Source: UBA5543 sp964464965 (lineage in GTDB: Bacteria > Bacteroidota > Bacteroidia > Chitinophagales > Chitinophagaceae). Taken from it: a stretch of DNA of 64,000 nt. The notes beneath the pieces are model-generated. The model worked only from the letters and a program-made list of their open reading frames with translations. It was not told the DNA's origin and did not search any database. Both the position numbers and the translations under genes were made by a program. The stretch spans positions 372,001-436,000 of the forward strand of contig CAYXHM010000001.1 in NCBI GenBank assembly GCA_964464965.1. The letters run 5' to 3'. Numbering within the stretch: position 1 is the first letter of the stretch; each line of letters begins with the position of its first letter. This document shows positions 44,549 to 51,659 of this stretch, in pieces.

Positions 44549-47296
44549 ATGCACACTAGCAATAATGGTTCTGAATGGCGGAGGTGGGATTTACATTTTC
44601 ACACCCCTGCATCTTATGATTACAAAAATAAAGCAACAACTGCAAGTGAGATTATAGCCGGGTTAGAAGCAAATGGCATTTCTGTTGTAGCAATTACAGA
44701 CCATCACATAATGAATGTAAAGCTAATTACCGAACTACAGAAACTTGGAAAAGAAAGAAATATAACTGTCCTTCCAGGTATAGAATTTCTAGCTGACGCA
44801 AGAGGTAAAGATCCACTTCATTTTATTGGGATATTCAGTGAACAATCAAATACTGACTATATATGGAAGCAAATAGAAAGTCGCACGGACATTAAAAAAA
44901 TACAAGGCGAAAATAAGAAACCCAATGAAGTCTATTGTGTGTTATTTGAAACAATTAAACTGATTAAAGAGTTAGGTGGCATAGTGTCAATACATGCCGG
45001 GGATAAATCCAATAGTATCGAAAATATAACACACTCCCTACCTCATACAGAAGCACAAAAAATTGATATTGCTAGAGTTGTGGATATTTTTGAAATGGGA
45101 AAGGAAGAAGATTGCATAGAGTACAATAATAAAGTAATACCCTTCTTAAAAAGTAAGATGGGAAAACATATTCCTCTTGTTATATGCTCTGACAATCACC
45201 TCATAAGTAACTATGTAACCAAGCAGTCATTATGGATTAAGGCTGATCCAACATTTGAGGGACTTAAGCAAATCATATACGAGCCAGAAGACAGAATAAA
45301 AATACAAAAAGATGAGCCCGACTATAAAGAGGACAAACTTATCATTGAAGAAGTGAAATTTATCTCTTCTGATAGCAAATTTACGAGTAATCCTATACGT
45401 CTAAATAGAAATTTAAATGTAATTATTGGTGGTAAATCTTCAGGCAAATCTATTTTGCTTTATAACATTGCTCACACCCTTTTGGCGAATCAAGATTTTT
45501 TTAAGAAGGCTAAGATTGAAAATAAGTATGATTTACGAGATGCTGATAAAACGTTTAATTTCGAAATATGTACAAAAGGTGGATTTCGACAATCTATGTA
45601 CAGAAATGTTGAGGAGAACAGCATATTGCCAGAGATAAAATATATTCCTCAAAATTATCTTATTGAATTGGCAGAACCTGTTAAGAATAAAACAGGTTCA
45701 GACTTAAACAAAATCGTCCGTGACTTAATTAATGAAGACTTAGAATCTAAAAATAACTACGATAATTTTCTTTCTATTGTTAAATTGAATGATAAAAAAA
45801 GGGAAGGAATCATTGATAGCTATTTTGAAATAAAAAATAAAATTAGTGAACTTGAAGCTGAAATAAAGCAAAAATCAAGTACTGAAATCCTTAATGGAAA
45901 CATCCAATCGAATATTGAAAAGATAAAAGAACTTAATAAAAACGCTGGGCTAACTGAGGCACAAATTACCGAATATGCTGATTTACAAAAGCAATTAGAC
46001 GATTTGTCTATTGAACGAACAAAATCAAACAACGATTTTAGCAAAATAAAAAGTTTCAATTCAGAAGCGATTAATACTTTAACTGCATTACGCAATAAGA
46101 AGAATTTTCTTATCAACTCTCTAGAGAGTGAAGAAATGAAGGAACATTTTGTTTTAGAGTATTCTGATTTAGAGAGCTTATTGACCAATATTCAAGCATT
46201 TAGTTCCTTATTTGAATTGGATAATGGCATATTTAAGCTTGAAAGTAAAATTTCTAAAATTTTTATAGACAATACTGAAATAAAAATTGGCTTATTGCAA
46301 AAATTACAGCCCTATACCCAGACTGAAGAAGCAAAAAAGCAAATTGGAATCATTAATGAATCAATTAGTAACGATAAAGCATCATTACAGGCAATTGAAC
46401 AATTACAAAAAGAGATTCAAGAAAATAAAAAGTCTCTCTTAGAACAAAAAGAGAAGATTTTTTCGTTGTATGAAGAAAATCACACAGCTTACGTTGATGT
46501 AATTAGTCAACTTTCATCAAGAATAGTTGAATTAGAGAATGATGGGCTGAAAATTGATGGAATGATTAAGTTTAATTTTCCGAAACTACAACGGCAGATG
46601 CTTTCATTTAGTGATGGTCGTAGTGCTAGCTACAATCAATTTAGAATTTTTGATGAAACGTTGCATTCATTGAGTGAATATGACTTATCAAATCATATCG
46701 TAGAAGTAAAAAAAGTCTTTAATGCTATCGTTGAAACAGAAGAATACGTATTGACAAAGAAGGCGAATAAAAAGGATACAATAAAAGTATTGCTTGACGA
46801 TTATTTTTTTGACTATTGGGAGATAGAGTATAAAAATGATAAATTAGGAAAAATGTCTACTGGCAAAGCAAGCTTTGTAATATTGATGTTAATCATAGGA
46901 TTGAGTAAATCCAAAGCTCCGATTTTAATAGACCAACCTGAGGATAACCTAGATAATCGTTCTATTACTGCAGATCTTGTGGAGTATCTAAAAAGGAAAA
47001 AGTTAGAACGACAGATAATATTGGTTACACATAATGCTAATATAGTTGTTAACGCTGATGCTGAAAATATAATTATTGCAAATCAAAAAGGGCAAGGAGA
47101 TAAAGACTCTGATAGCCAATATCAATTTGATTATGTCAATGGTCCACTTGAAAATACATTTATTTCAGCAAGTGAGACAAATATGTTAATGTCTATGGGT
47201 ATTAGAGAGCATATTGCAGATATAGTTGAAGGTGGTGAAGCCGCATTTAAAAAACGCGAAAATAAATATGGCTTTAGTAAACGAGTACCACACTAA
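44549..47296 (+). CDS. PHP-domain SMC/ABC-like ATPase (TrlF-type), candidate defence protein
   Basis: The 915-residue protein joins two enzymes. The N-terminal PHP phosphoesterase domain (about residues 10-250) has the metal ligands of DLHFHT, TDHH, GIEF, SIHAGDK and CSDNH. The rest is an SMC/RecF-like ABC ATPase: Walker A GGKSSGKS (294-301), a long coiled coil (about 410-700), a signature-like MSTGKAS, Walker B ILIDQPEDNLDN and the switch His in ILVTHNAN. This layout resembles proteins annotated as TrlF-family AAA-like ATPases. They probably use ATP to sense DNA or RNA structures and the PHP site to cut or hydrolyse a phosphoester. The gene is AT-rich compared with its neighbours and is followed by a HEPN gene. 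The ATG at 44549 is chosen because the PHP domain starts right after it. Confidence 0.85.
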   Translation: MHTSNNGSEWRRWDLHFHTPASYDYKNKATTASEIIAGLEANGISVVAITDHHIMNVKLITELQKLGKERNITVLPGIEFLADARGKDPLHFIGIFSEQSNTDYIWKQIESRTDIKKIQGENKKPNEVYCVLFETIKLIKELGGIVSIHAGDKSNSIENITHSLPHTEAQKIDIARVVDIFEMGKEEDCIEYNNKVIPFLKSKMGKHIPLVICSDNHLISNYVTKQSLWIKADPTFEGLKQIIYEPEDRIKIQKDEPDYKEDKLIIEEVKFISSDSKFTSNPIRLNRNLNVIIGGKSSGKSILLYNIAHTLLANQDFFKKAKIENKYDLRDADKTFNFEICTKGGFRQSMYRNVEENSILPEIKYIPQNYLIELAEPVKNKTGSDLNKIVRDLINEDLESKNNYDNFLSIVKLNDKKREGIIDSYFEIKNKISELEAEIKQKSSTEILNGNIQSNIEKIKELNKNAGLTEAQITEYADLQKQLDDLSIERTKSNNDFSKIKSFNSEAINTLTALRNKKNFLINSLESEEMKEHFVLEYSDLESLLTNIQAFSSLFELDNGIFKLESKISKIFIDNTEIKIGLLQKLQPYTQTEEAKKQIGIINESISNDKASLQAIEQLQKEIQENKKSLLEQKEKIFSLYEENHTAYVDVISQLSSRIVELENDGLKIDGMIKFNFPKLQRQMLSFSDGRSASYNQFRIFDETLHSLSEYDLSNHIVEVKKVFNAIVETEEYVLTKKANKKDTIKVLLDDYFFDYWEIEYKNDKLGKMSTGKASFVILMLIIGLSKSKAPILIDQPEDNLDNRSITADLVEYLKRKKLERQIILVTHNANIVVNADAENIIIANQKGQGDKDSDSQYQFDYVNGPLENTFISASETNMLMSMGIREHIADIVEGGEAAFKKRENKYGFSKRVPH

Positions 47297-47317
47297 TCTT
47301 CGTCTAAAACGAAGATT
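47295..47317 (+). terminator. Stem-loop at the end of the PHP-ATPase gene
   Basis: A nine-base perfect stem AATCTTCGT/ACGAAGATT with loop CTAAA begins at the stop codon. It lacks a clear U-tract, so it may be a weak terminator or an RNA-stabilising or processing hairpin between the two island genes. Confidence 0.4.
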
Positions 47318-47344
47318 TAGGAACGAGCATTTATAATACTGATT

Positions 47345-47365
47345 GAAATTGTTTTTCACAATTTC
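47345..47365. promoter_or_regulatory. Perfect inverted repeat before the HEPN gene
   Basis: GAAATTGT, five bases, then ACAATTTC form a perfect eight-base inverted repeat. It lies 23 bases before the HEPN start and could be an operator or an RNA hairpin that limits HEPN expression. Confidence 0.4.
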
Positions 47366-47388
47366 CAATATTCATTCTTAAACAACAG

Positions 47389-48195
47389 TTGATATTGAAT
47401 TTATTTAAACAACTGATAGCAATTGCCAGGGATGATATAAAATCCGCAAATATTCTGTACGAACAAGAACAGTATAGAACGTCATTTTTTTTATTTCAAC
47501 AGGCATCGGAAAAAGCAGGTAAAGCGTTGGGAATTATGTTGGGTAAAATTAAGGACGAAGACAATATGCGAAAATATGGCCATGCCATCGAATTAATGTT
47601 CATTAAGATGCTGCAAGAAGTTGCAGATAATGCAGCTATTGTTAACAAAGCTATTAAAGAAAAGAAACTAGCCGCATCAAATGATTTAACTCAAATCCTA
47701 ACAAGCTTTAACGATGAATTTGGGAATAGCTTATCTAACGATATAATAAAAAAGGGACAAATTGAACATACTACTTTGAAAGAAATCGATAAAGCACTAT
47801 CGGTCATCAACTCTATGAAAAATGTTGATGTGCATAACTATGGTTTTGGGTCTTATACTGATTTTATGTTCTTTCTTAAAGAACATTTTGCATTAAACGG
47901 AGCAGATGATTCCCATACACTAAGTCAAGTTTTTGACAGTGAAGATTTCAACAACATCATGAAAAATGAAATAATTCCTCTGATGACCGAGTTGGGCACG
48001 GCAGTAGTATCAATTCTCGTGTGTGCGTTAGCTGTAAAAGGACATGTGTCAGTTGTTCGTTACCCATTTAGCGGCAAAAGCCCCATTGGAATTTACACAA
48101 AAAAAAATCCGTGCGTTAGACGACAGCCAGAATTATTAAGATTACTAACAACAAGTATGGAAACATTGGAAAAGCTCGAGTATTTATCAGCCTAG
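47389..48195 (+). CDS. HEPN-domain protein, partner of the PHP-ATPase
   Basis: The 268-residue protein has a HEPN-type N-terminal domain: RDDIKSANILYEQEQYRTSF, then FQQASEKAGKALG (about residues 36-48) and RKYGHAIELM. This matches the helical pattern of HEPN and AbiV-like proteins. The catalytic Rx4-6H motif of HEPN RNases is not clear: RKYGH has three residues between Arg and His, and the later VHNYG lacks the Arg. Activity is therefore uncertain. A hydrophobic stretch (about 191-207) could insert in the membrane. No ATG precedes the domain; TTG codons at 47389 and 47395 are the possible starts. It is AT-rich like the ATPase gene and 92 bases downstream of it. Confidence 0.7.
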   Translation: MILNLFKQLIAIARDDIKSANILYEQEQYRTSFFLFQQASEKAGKALGIMLGKIKDEDNMRKYGHAIELMFIKMLQEVADNAAIVNKAIKEKKLAASNDLTQILTSFNDEFGNSLSNDIIKKGQIEHTTLKEIDKALSVINSMKNVDVHNYGFGSYTDFMFFLKEHFALNGADDSHTLSQVFDSEDFNNIMKNEIIPLMTELGTAVVSILVCALAVKGHVSVVRYPFSGKSPIGIYTKKNPCVRRQPELLRLLTTSMETLEKLEYLSA

Positions 48196-48702
48196 CCTTC
48201 CTCACTGTTCTACATGTTCCGCAGAGCATGCAGAATATCCCGAATAGCAGAGAGAAAAAGCACTATATATAATATCTCTCCGGTCACCCTGAATTTATTT
48301 CAGGGTCTTGCGCTATGCAATACAGCACGCAGGATGCTGAAATAAATTCAGCATGACAAGAAGGGGATGCAGGATACCCCCAACACAGCAAACAATTCCC
48401 ATACTGGTTTAAGTCTGCCCGACTTAAATCCCTGATAAAAAGCAAGACTGTGTCTGCCAGTTCCTTGATGCAGCAACAGGATATTTGTTGCCGGTTATAA
48501 ACCTGCTTTATATTATAAGATTGAAGTTGCAAACTTCAAGCAGTTAGGGGATAATTCAACAGTAGCCGTACTAATTCCGTTCGCAAAACGGCATTCTATC
48601 CGTTGTTCGGGATGCCTTACAGAACATCCTAAACAGCAATGTGTTATAAACTTCAACTAGTTTAGGGCAGAAGACATCCTGATTGCACAACACATTTTGT
48701 CC
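48196..48702. other. Gene-free region with REP-like repeat and palindromes
   Basis: No convincing gene is present in these roughly 500 bases. It holds REP-like copy 1, then several small palindromes including TTTAAGTC/GACTTAAA at 48408-48428 and TTGAAGTT/AACTTCAA at 48521-48539. A segment ending in GTTGCCGGTTATAA near 48476-48501 recurs near 49618-49643. Confidence 0.6.
48203..48400. repeat. REP-like dispersed repeat, copy 1
   Basis: About 200 bases recur at 49419 and 50250. The core has arms CTGAATTTATTTCAG and CTGAAATAAATTCAG, which are exact reverse complements of each other. Each arm is itself near-palindromic, so the core can form a double hairpin or cruciform. The spacer GGTCTTGCGCTA and the 5' part around CGAATAGCAGAG are also conserved. 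Confidence 0.85.
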
Positions 48703-49371
48703 TCAAGGCAAGTACGACATCTTTATATAATCATAGCTTACCCGTGCACCGGTATTTCCCCCTAATCCGATTTTACCACCTTCCAAGTCAAAGTGATTAA
48801 TTGAAGTCATAAATACCCCATTTACAAATACATAAAATGAATCGCTGAAACGTCTGATAGTGTAAACATTATAGTCTATTGCAACACTGTCTTTTGAAGA
48901 TTGATAACTTTCCCGAATGGTAAGTGCTCCGTTTTTAACATTTTCCTTAACCGAGGAGACTGATACTTTGGTATTTGCATAGAAATACAAATAATTACCT
49001 GTAAGAAGGTTATAGTCTTCACGTCCCCAGAAAATTATTCCTCCGTGCTTTTCAGGTTTGCGTGTCGTTATTTTTGCTTTAATTTCTATTTCATAATTCT
49101 TTTTATAGTCAAATTGCACTACGCATGGATATGCATTGAATCCATTTTTATAACCCCGAAAAAAAAATCTCCCTGAATCAAAGTTGGCGTAGGCATCCTC
49201 TTTTATTAATTTCCCTTTTTCCCCTTCATGCCATTTATTCACATTTCCCTTATCAAATTCGTCAATAAAAACCAGCTGCTTATTTTCATCAAAAGCATGA
49301 AAATTTCTCGGCTCCTGTTGCCAAAAAAAAGATATAGGCAACAGGTAAAATAAGTATAAAAATTGTCTCAT
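48703..49371 (-). CDS. Secreted protein with concanavalin/LamG-like beta-sandwich
   Basis: The 222-residue protein has an N-terminal hydrophobic export signal (FLYLFYLLPISFFW). Then comes a strand-rich region with features of LamG or 3-keto-disaccharide-hydrolase-like folds: FIDEFDKGNVNKWHEGEKG, YEIEIKAKITTRKPEKHGGIIF split over strands, RRFSDSFYVFVNGVFM and the closing KIGLGGNTGARVSYDYIKMS. Such domains bind or cleave glycans, but no catalytic residues can be assigned. It lies between two REP-like repeats, in a region of small envelope genes. It is AT-richer than the core genes. Confidence 0.7.
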   Translation of the reverse strand: MRQFLYLFYLLPISFFWQQEPRNFHAFDENKQLVFIDEFDKGNVNKWHEGEKGKLIKEDAYANFDSGRFFFRGYKNGFNAYPCVVQFDYKKNYEIEIKAKITTRKPEKHGGIIFWGREDYNLLTGNYLYFYANTKVSVSSVKENVKNGALTIRESYQSSKDSVAIDYNVYTIRRFSDSFYVFVNGVFMTSINHFDLEGGKIGLGGNTGARVSYDYIKMSYLP

Positions 49372-49376
49372 GATAA

Positions 49377-49390
49377 ATCCTAATTAGGAT
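49377..49390. promoter_or_regulatory. 14-base perfect palindrome before the LamG-like gene
   Basis: ATCCTAATTAGGAT is a perfect palindrome that ends five bases upstream of the ATG of the minus-strand LamG-like gene. Its location fits an operator. Confidence 0.4.
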
Positions 49391-49726
49391 CAAGATAATA
49401 AAATTTAAATTTTCACCCCCGCTGTTCGACATGTGCCCAGAGGCGTCTAGCATATCCCGAATAGCAGAGGGGCAAAAGCACTATATATCACATCTCTCCG
49501 TCACCCTGAATTTATTTCAGGGTCTTGCGCTATACATACACAACACGCAGGATGCTGAAATAAATTCAGCATGACAAGAAGGATAAATAATAGCAGGCCA
49601 TAAGCCAGGCAAAGATTACAGGATAGTCGTTGCCGGTTACAATTTTTTAATTTAAAATTTATTGTTTTTTAATGAAATTTAAATAAGTTTGAATTAAGTA
49701 TTTTTTTAACCTAAAAATTTAACCAA
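49391..49726. other. Gene-free region with REP-like copy 2 and AT-rich leader
   Basis: Copy 2 of the dispersed repeat fills the left part. The right part (about 49640-49726) is extremely AT-rich and probably contains the promoter of the small Cys-rich protein gene, but no clean consensus box could be fixed. Confidence 0.5.
49419..49582. repeat. REP-like dispersed repeat, copy 2
   Basis: This copy shares the CGAATAGCAGAG-like 5' part and the CTGAATTTATTTCAG / CTGAAATAAATTCAG core with copies 1 and 3. It lacks the 3' extension GGGGATGCAGGATACCCCC present in the other two. Confidence 0.85.
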
Positions 49727-50170
49727 ATGAAACATCTCTTAATGACTGCCTTACTGGCAATTTCCTCTCTCGTATCTCAAGCACAGTTCGACCGATTTGA
49801 AAACAACTCGAATTGCGATTTGAAAATCAGGCGTATTTGCATTGATCGTGCTACCTGTACCGTGACTTACCTCGACCCAAGCTGGACAGTAATTCCTCCA
49901 GGAATCCACTCAATTACCCCGTGGTCTGCAACTGCATGTGGCACAGGCAGTGAGGTAGGATGGGCTGTAGACTATGCTGATGCTACCGGTTGCTCAGGCA
50001 ATGAACTCCATTTTAGTCCTGACCACAACTTGTCACATTGCACTAATTTAGTCAGGCCGCACGATCATGGCCAATTCCCGGGTTGCAGCTGCAGAGACGA
50101 CGTTCCTTTGCATGTCGGTTGGGTAATGGACTACTTTAATGGTAACCCGAATGTTCTTTATTCAAACTAA
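49727..50170 (+). CDS. Small secreted Cys-rich protein of unknown function
   Basis: The 147-residue product has a clear signal peptide (MTALLAISSLVSQAQ). The mature part contains eight Cys residues, enough for four disulfide bonds, in a hydrophilic domain: NCDLKIRRICIDRATCTV, then SATACGTG, TGCSGNE and FPGCSCRDD. I do not recognise a family. A strong terminator follows, so it is a single-gene transcript. An exported, disulfide-rich protein placed between mobile-like repeats could be a toxin, an adhesin or a binding protein; this is speculation. Confidence 0.75.
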   Translation: MKHLLMTALLAISSLVSQAQFDRFENNSNCDLKIRRICIDRATCTVTYLDPSWTVIPPGIHSITPWSATACGTGSEVGWAVDYADATGCSGNELHFSPDHNLSHCTNLVRPHDHGQFPGCSCRDDVPLHVGWVMDYFNGNPNVLYSN

Positions 50171-50196
50171 GTGAATACAAGTTCATACCAGATATC

Positions 50197-50226
50197 AAAA
50201 TGCTGCTCAATGAGCAGCATTTTTGT
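50197..50226 (+). terminator. Intrinsic terminator of the Cys-rich protein gene
   Basis: A perfect 12-base stem AAAATGCTGCTC/GAGCAGCATTTT with a three-base loop is followed by a T-tract. It ends the transcript of the small secreted protein. Confidence 0.85.
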
Positions 50227-50249
50227 TTAAACAATACCGGCACTGTACC

Positions 50250-50445
50250 CGTTGTTTTACATGTTCCGCAGAGGTCATGTAGCGTACGAATAGCAGAGGA
50301 GAAAAAGCACGATAGATGACATCTCTCCGTTACCTTGAATTTATTTCAGGGTCTTGCGCTATACAATACAGCACGCAGGATGCTGAAATAAATTCAGCAT
50401 GACAAAAGGGGATGCAGGATACCCCCAACACAGCAAACAATTCCC
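50250..50445. repeat. REP-like dispersed repeat, copy 3
   Basis: This copy has the same core arms as copies 1 and 2. It shares with copy 1 the 3' extension GGGGATGCAGGATACCCCC and ACACAGCAAACAATTCCC. Confidence 0.85.
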
Positions 50446-50476
50446 CCACCCCGTTGTTCTTAAAAAAAGCAAACCA

Positions 50477-50671
50477 ATGGATGTTTCACTTCAAACCGTG
50501 CTGATAATTTTAGCTGTAATAGCATTTGCCTACGTATTGCCCATACTTATCATCCTGGCCTCCCGCAAAACCAGCAAGGCTGAGAAAATACTGTGGCTGG
50601 TAGCGGTGCTGTTTATATCGTGGTTTGCATGGATATTCTACGCACTACTGGCGCCCGTTAAGAAAAGGTAA
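50477..50671 (+). CDS. Small membrane protein (PLDc_N-like)
   Basis: The 64-residue protein has two hydrophobic helices (VLIILAVIAFAYVLPILIIL and ILWLVAVLFISWFAWIFYAL) separated by the basic turn RKTSKAEK. It ends in KKR. The arrangement resembles PLDc_N/cardiolipin-synthase N-terminal-like small proteins. The ATG at 50477 is chosen because the longer frame reads through REP-like repeat sequence. Confidence 0.65.
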   Translation: MDVSLQTVLIILAVIAFAYVLPILIILASRKTSKAEKILWLVAVLFISWFAWIFYALLAPVKKR

Positions 50672-50736
50672 GCGTTGATAACCTACATAAAACGAAATGT
50701 ATTAAGCCCCTCCTTTACACTCGCCTATGTAACGTC

Positions 50737-51231
50737 CTACTTGCTCTTTATATACACCTGGACGAACTCTTCGTTTTTAGGCTTGAACCCGGTGATGAGC
50801 AGCAACTGGTTGTTCCGGTAAGTGAACGTGGTCCTGGCTACATCTTTTTCAATAAACTCACAGGTAACTGTGTTTTGCTCAGGGTCAATAACGTAGGTGC
50901 CGTGGAAGTTATAGCCGTCAGCATTGATGATCTTTACAGAATCGCCGGTGAAGATATAGCGCATCCCTTTATTCAACCTGAAACGTTCCTTTGAATTTGC
51001 AATAAGCATTTCCTTACTGGTTCCGACAGGCATAGTGCCACTTAGTTCCTTTGCCAGTGCCATGTCAGCCCCGATGCTCACATTCACGTCAGACCGGTCA
51101 AAAACTTTTTTGCCATCAGATGTTCCCTTGTCTAATACCCAGGTGCCGGCCAGTTGAGCCCTATCAACCGTTTGCGACATGCAGCTAAAAAAAAGGAACC
51201 CAAGCAGGAAGGTTACTACAGATACTTTCAT
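50737..51231 (-). CDS. Lipocalin-like lipoprotein
   Basis: The 164-residue protein has an export signal with a possible lipid-acceptor Cys (LLGFLFFSC, residue 17). The mature part starts QLAGTWVLDKGTSDGKKVFD and is built of strands such as MRYIFTGDSVKIINADGYNF and TTFTYRNNQLLLITGF. This pattern is common in lipocalin-like Bacteroidota lipoproteins. Ligand unknown. The start at 51231 is chosen just before the signal; upstream residues are not signal-like. Confidence 0.65.
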   Translation of the reverse strand: MKVSVVTFLLGFLFFSCMSQTVDRAQLAGTWVLDKGTSDGKKVFDRSDVNVSIGADMALAKELSGTMPVGTSKEMLIANSKERFRLNKGMRYIFTGDSVKIINADGYNFHGTYVIDPEQNTVTCEFIEKDVARTTFTYRNNQLLLITGFKPKNEEFVQVYIKSK

Positions 51232-51383
51232 ACAGGGTACAAATTTAGCGGTTTTCGTCCATGCCCACCCCAAGCCTCCTCCCTACCCCCTCTGTAAGGG
51301 GGACACGCGAGGTTGCGGTATCTTTTTGTAAAATATCCTTACCTTACCGTTATTCAAAAAAACCTTTAAACAACACATTTGAA

Positions 51384-51509
51384 ATGACCTACCTACCACT
51401 TATACAAATGCCGGGAACTGATATCAGTTTCTTAGGATGGTTGCTGATACCCTTCTCTATGCTGTATATCCTGTATTACGTTGTAAAAGGGTATATAAAA
51501 GGCAAGTAA
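51384..51509 (+). CDS. Very small membrane protein, 41 residues
   Basis: The frame encodes MTYLPLIQMPGTDISFLGWL followed by a hydrophobic helix (LIPFSMLYILYYVVKGYI) and the basic end KGK. It has one transmembrane helix and a positive tail. No family recognised. A truncated copy of the REP-like repeat starts right after its stop. Confidence 0.4.
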   Translation: MTYLPLIQMPGTDISFLGWLLIPFSMLYILYYVVKGYIKGK

Positions 51510-51511
51510 CT

Positions 51512-51541
51512 CCGTTGTTCTCCATGTTTCGCAGGAGGCGT
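51512..51541. repeat. 5' fragment of the REP-like repeat (copy 4)
   Basis: The bases around CCGTTGTTCTCCATGTTTCG match the first 25 or so bases of copies 1 and 3 (GTTGTTTTACATGTTCCG in copy 3). The palindromic core is missing, so it is a remnant. Confidence 0.5.
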
Positions 51542-51659
51542 TAACCATCAAACCAACCCTCATCCGCTATTTATTAACCGGATTTTACTGCCCGGACTTT
51601 TGACTTTTGAATTTATATGTTATATTCATGAATCTTAAAACTGAATTACACGTATAGTT

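Larger units (their letters stand above)
50171..50476. other. Gene-free region with terminator and REP-like copy 3
   Basis: It holds the terminator of the Cys-rich protein gene and most of REP-like copy 3. A short frame could be read rightward from about 50399 through the repeat, but its first 26 codons are repeat sequence and are not accepted as coding. Confidence 0.6.

Noticed and set aside
44549..48195. Prophage or integrative element
   Set aside because: No integrase, transposase, structural phage gene, tRNA attachment site or flanking direct repeats could be found around the two AT-rich genes.
48203..50445. CRISPR array
   Set aside because: The repeats are about 200 bases long, only three in number, spaced by hundreds of bases with genes between them. 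There are no short regular spacers and no cas genes.
50399..50476. Upstream extension of the small PLDc_N-like protein
   Set aside because: The extra codons lie within REP-like copy 3, which is non-coding at its other locations.
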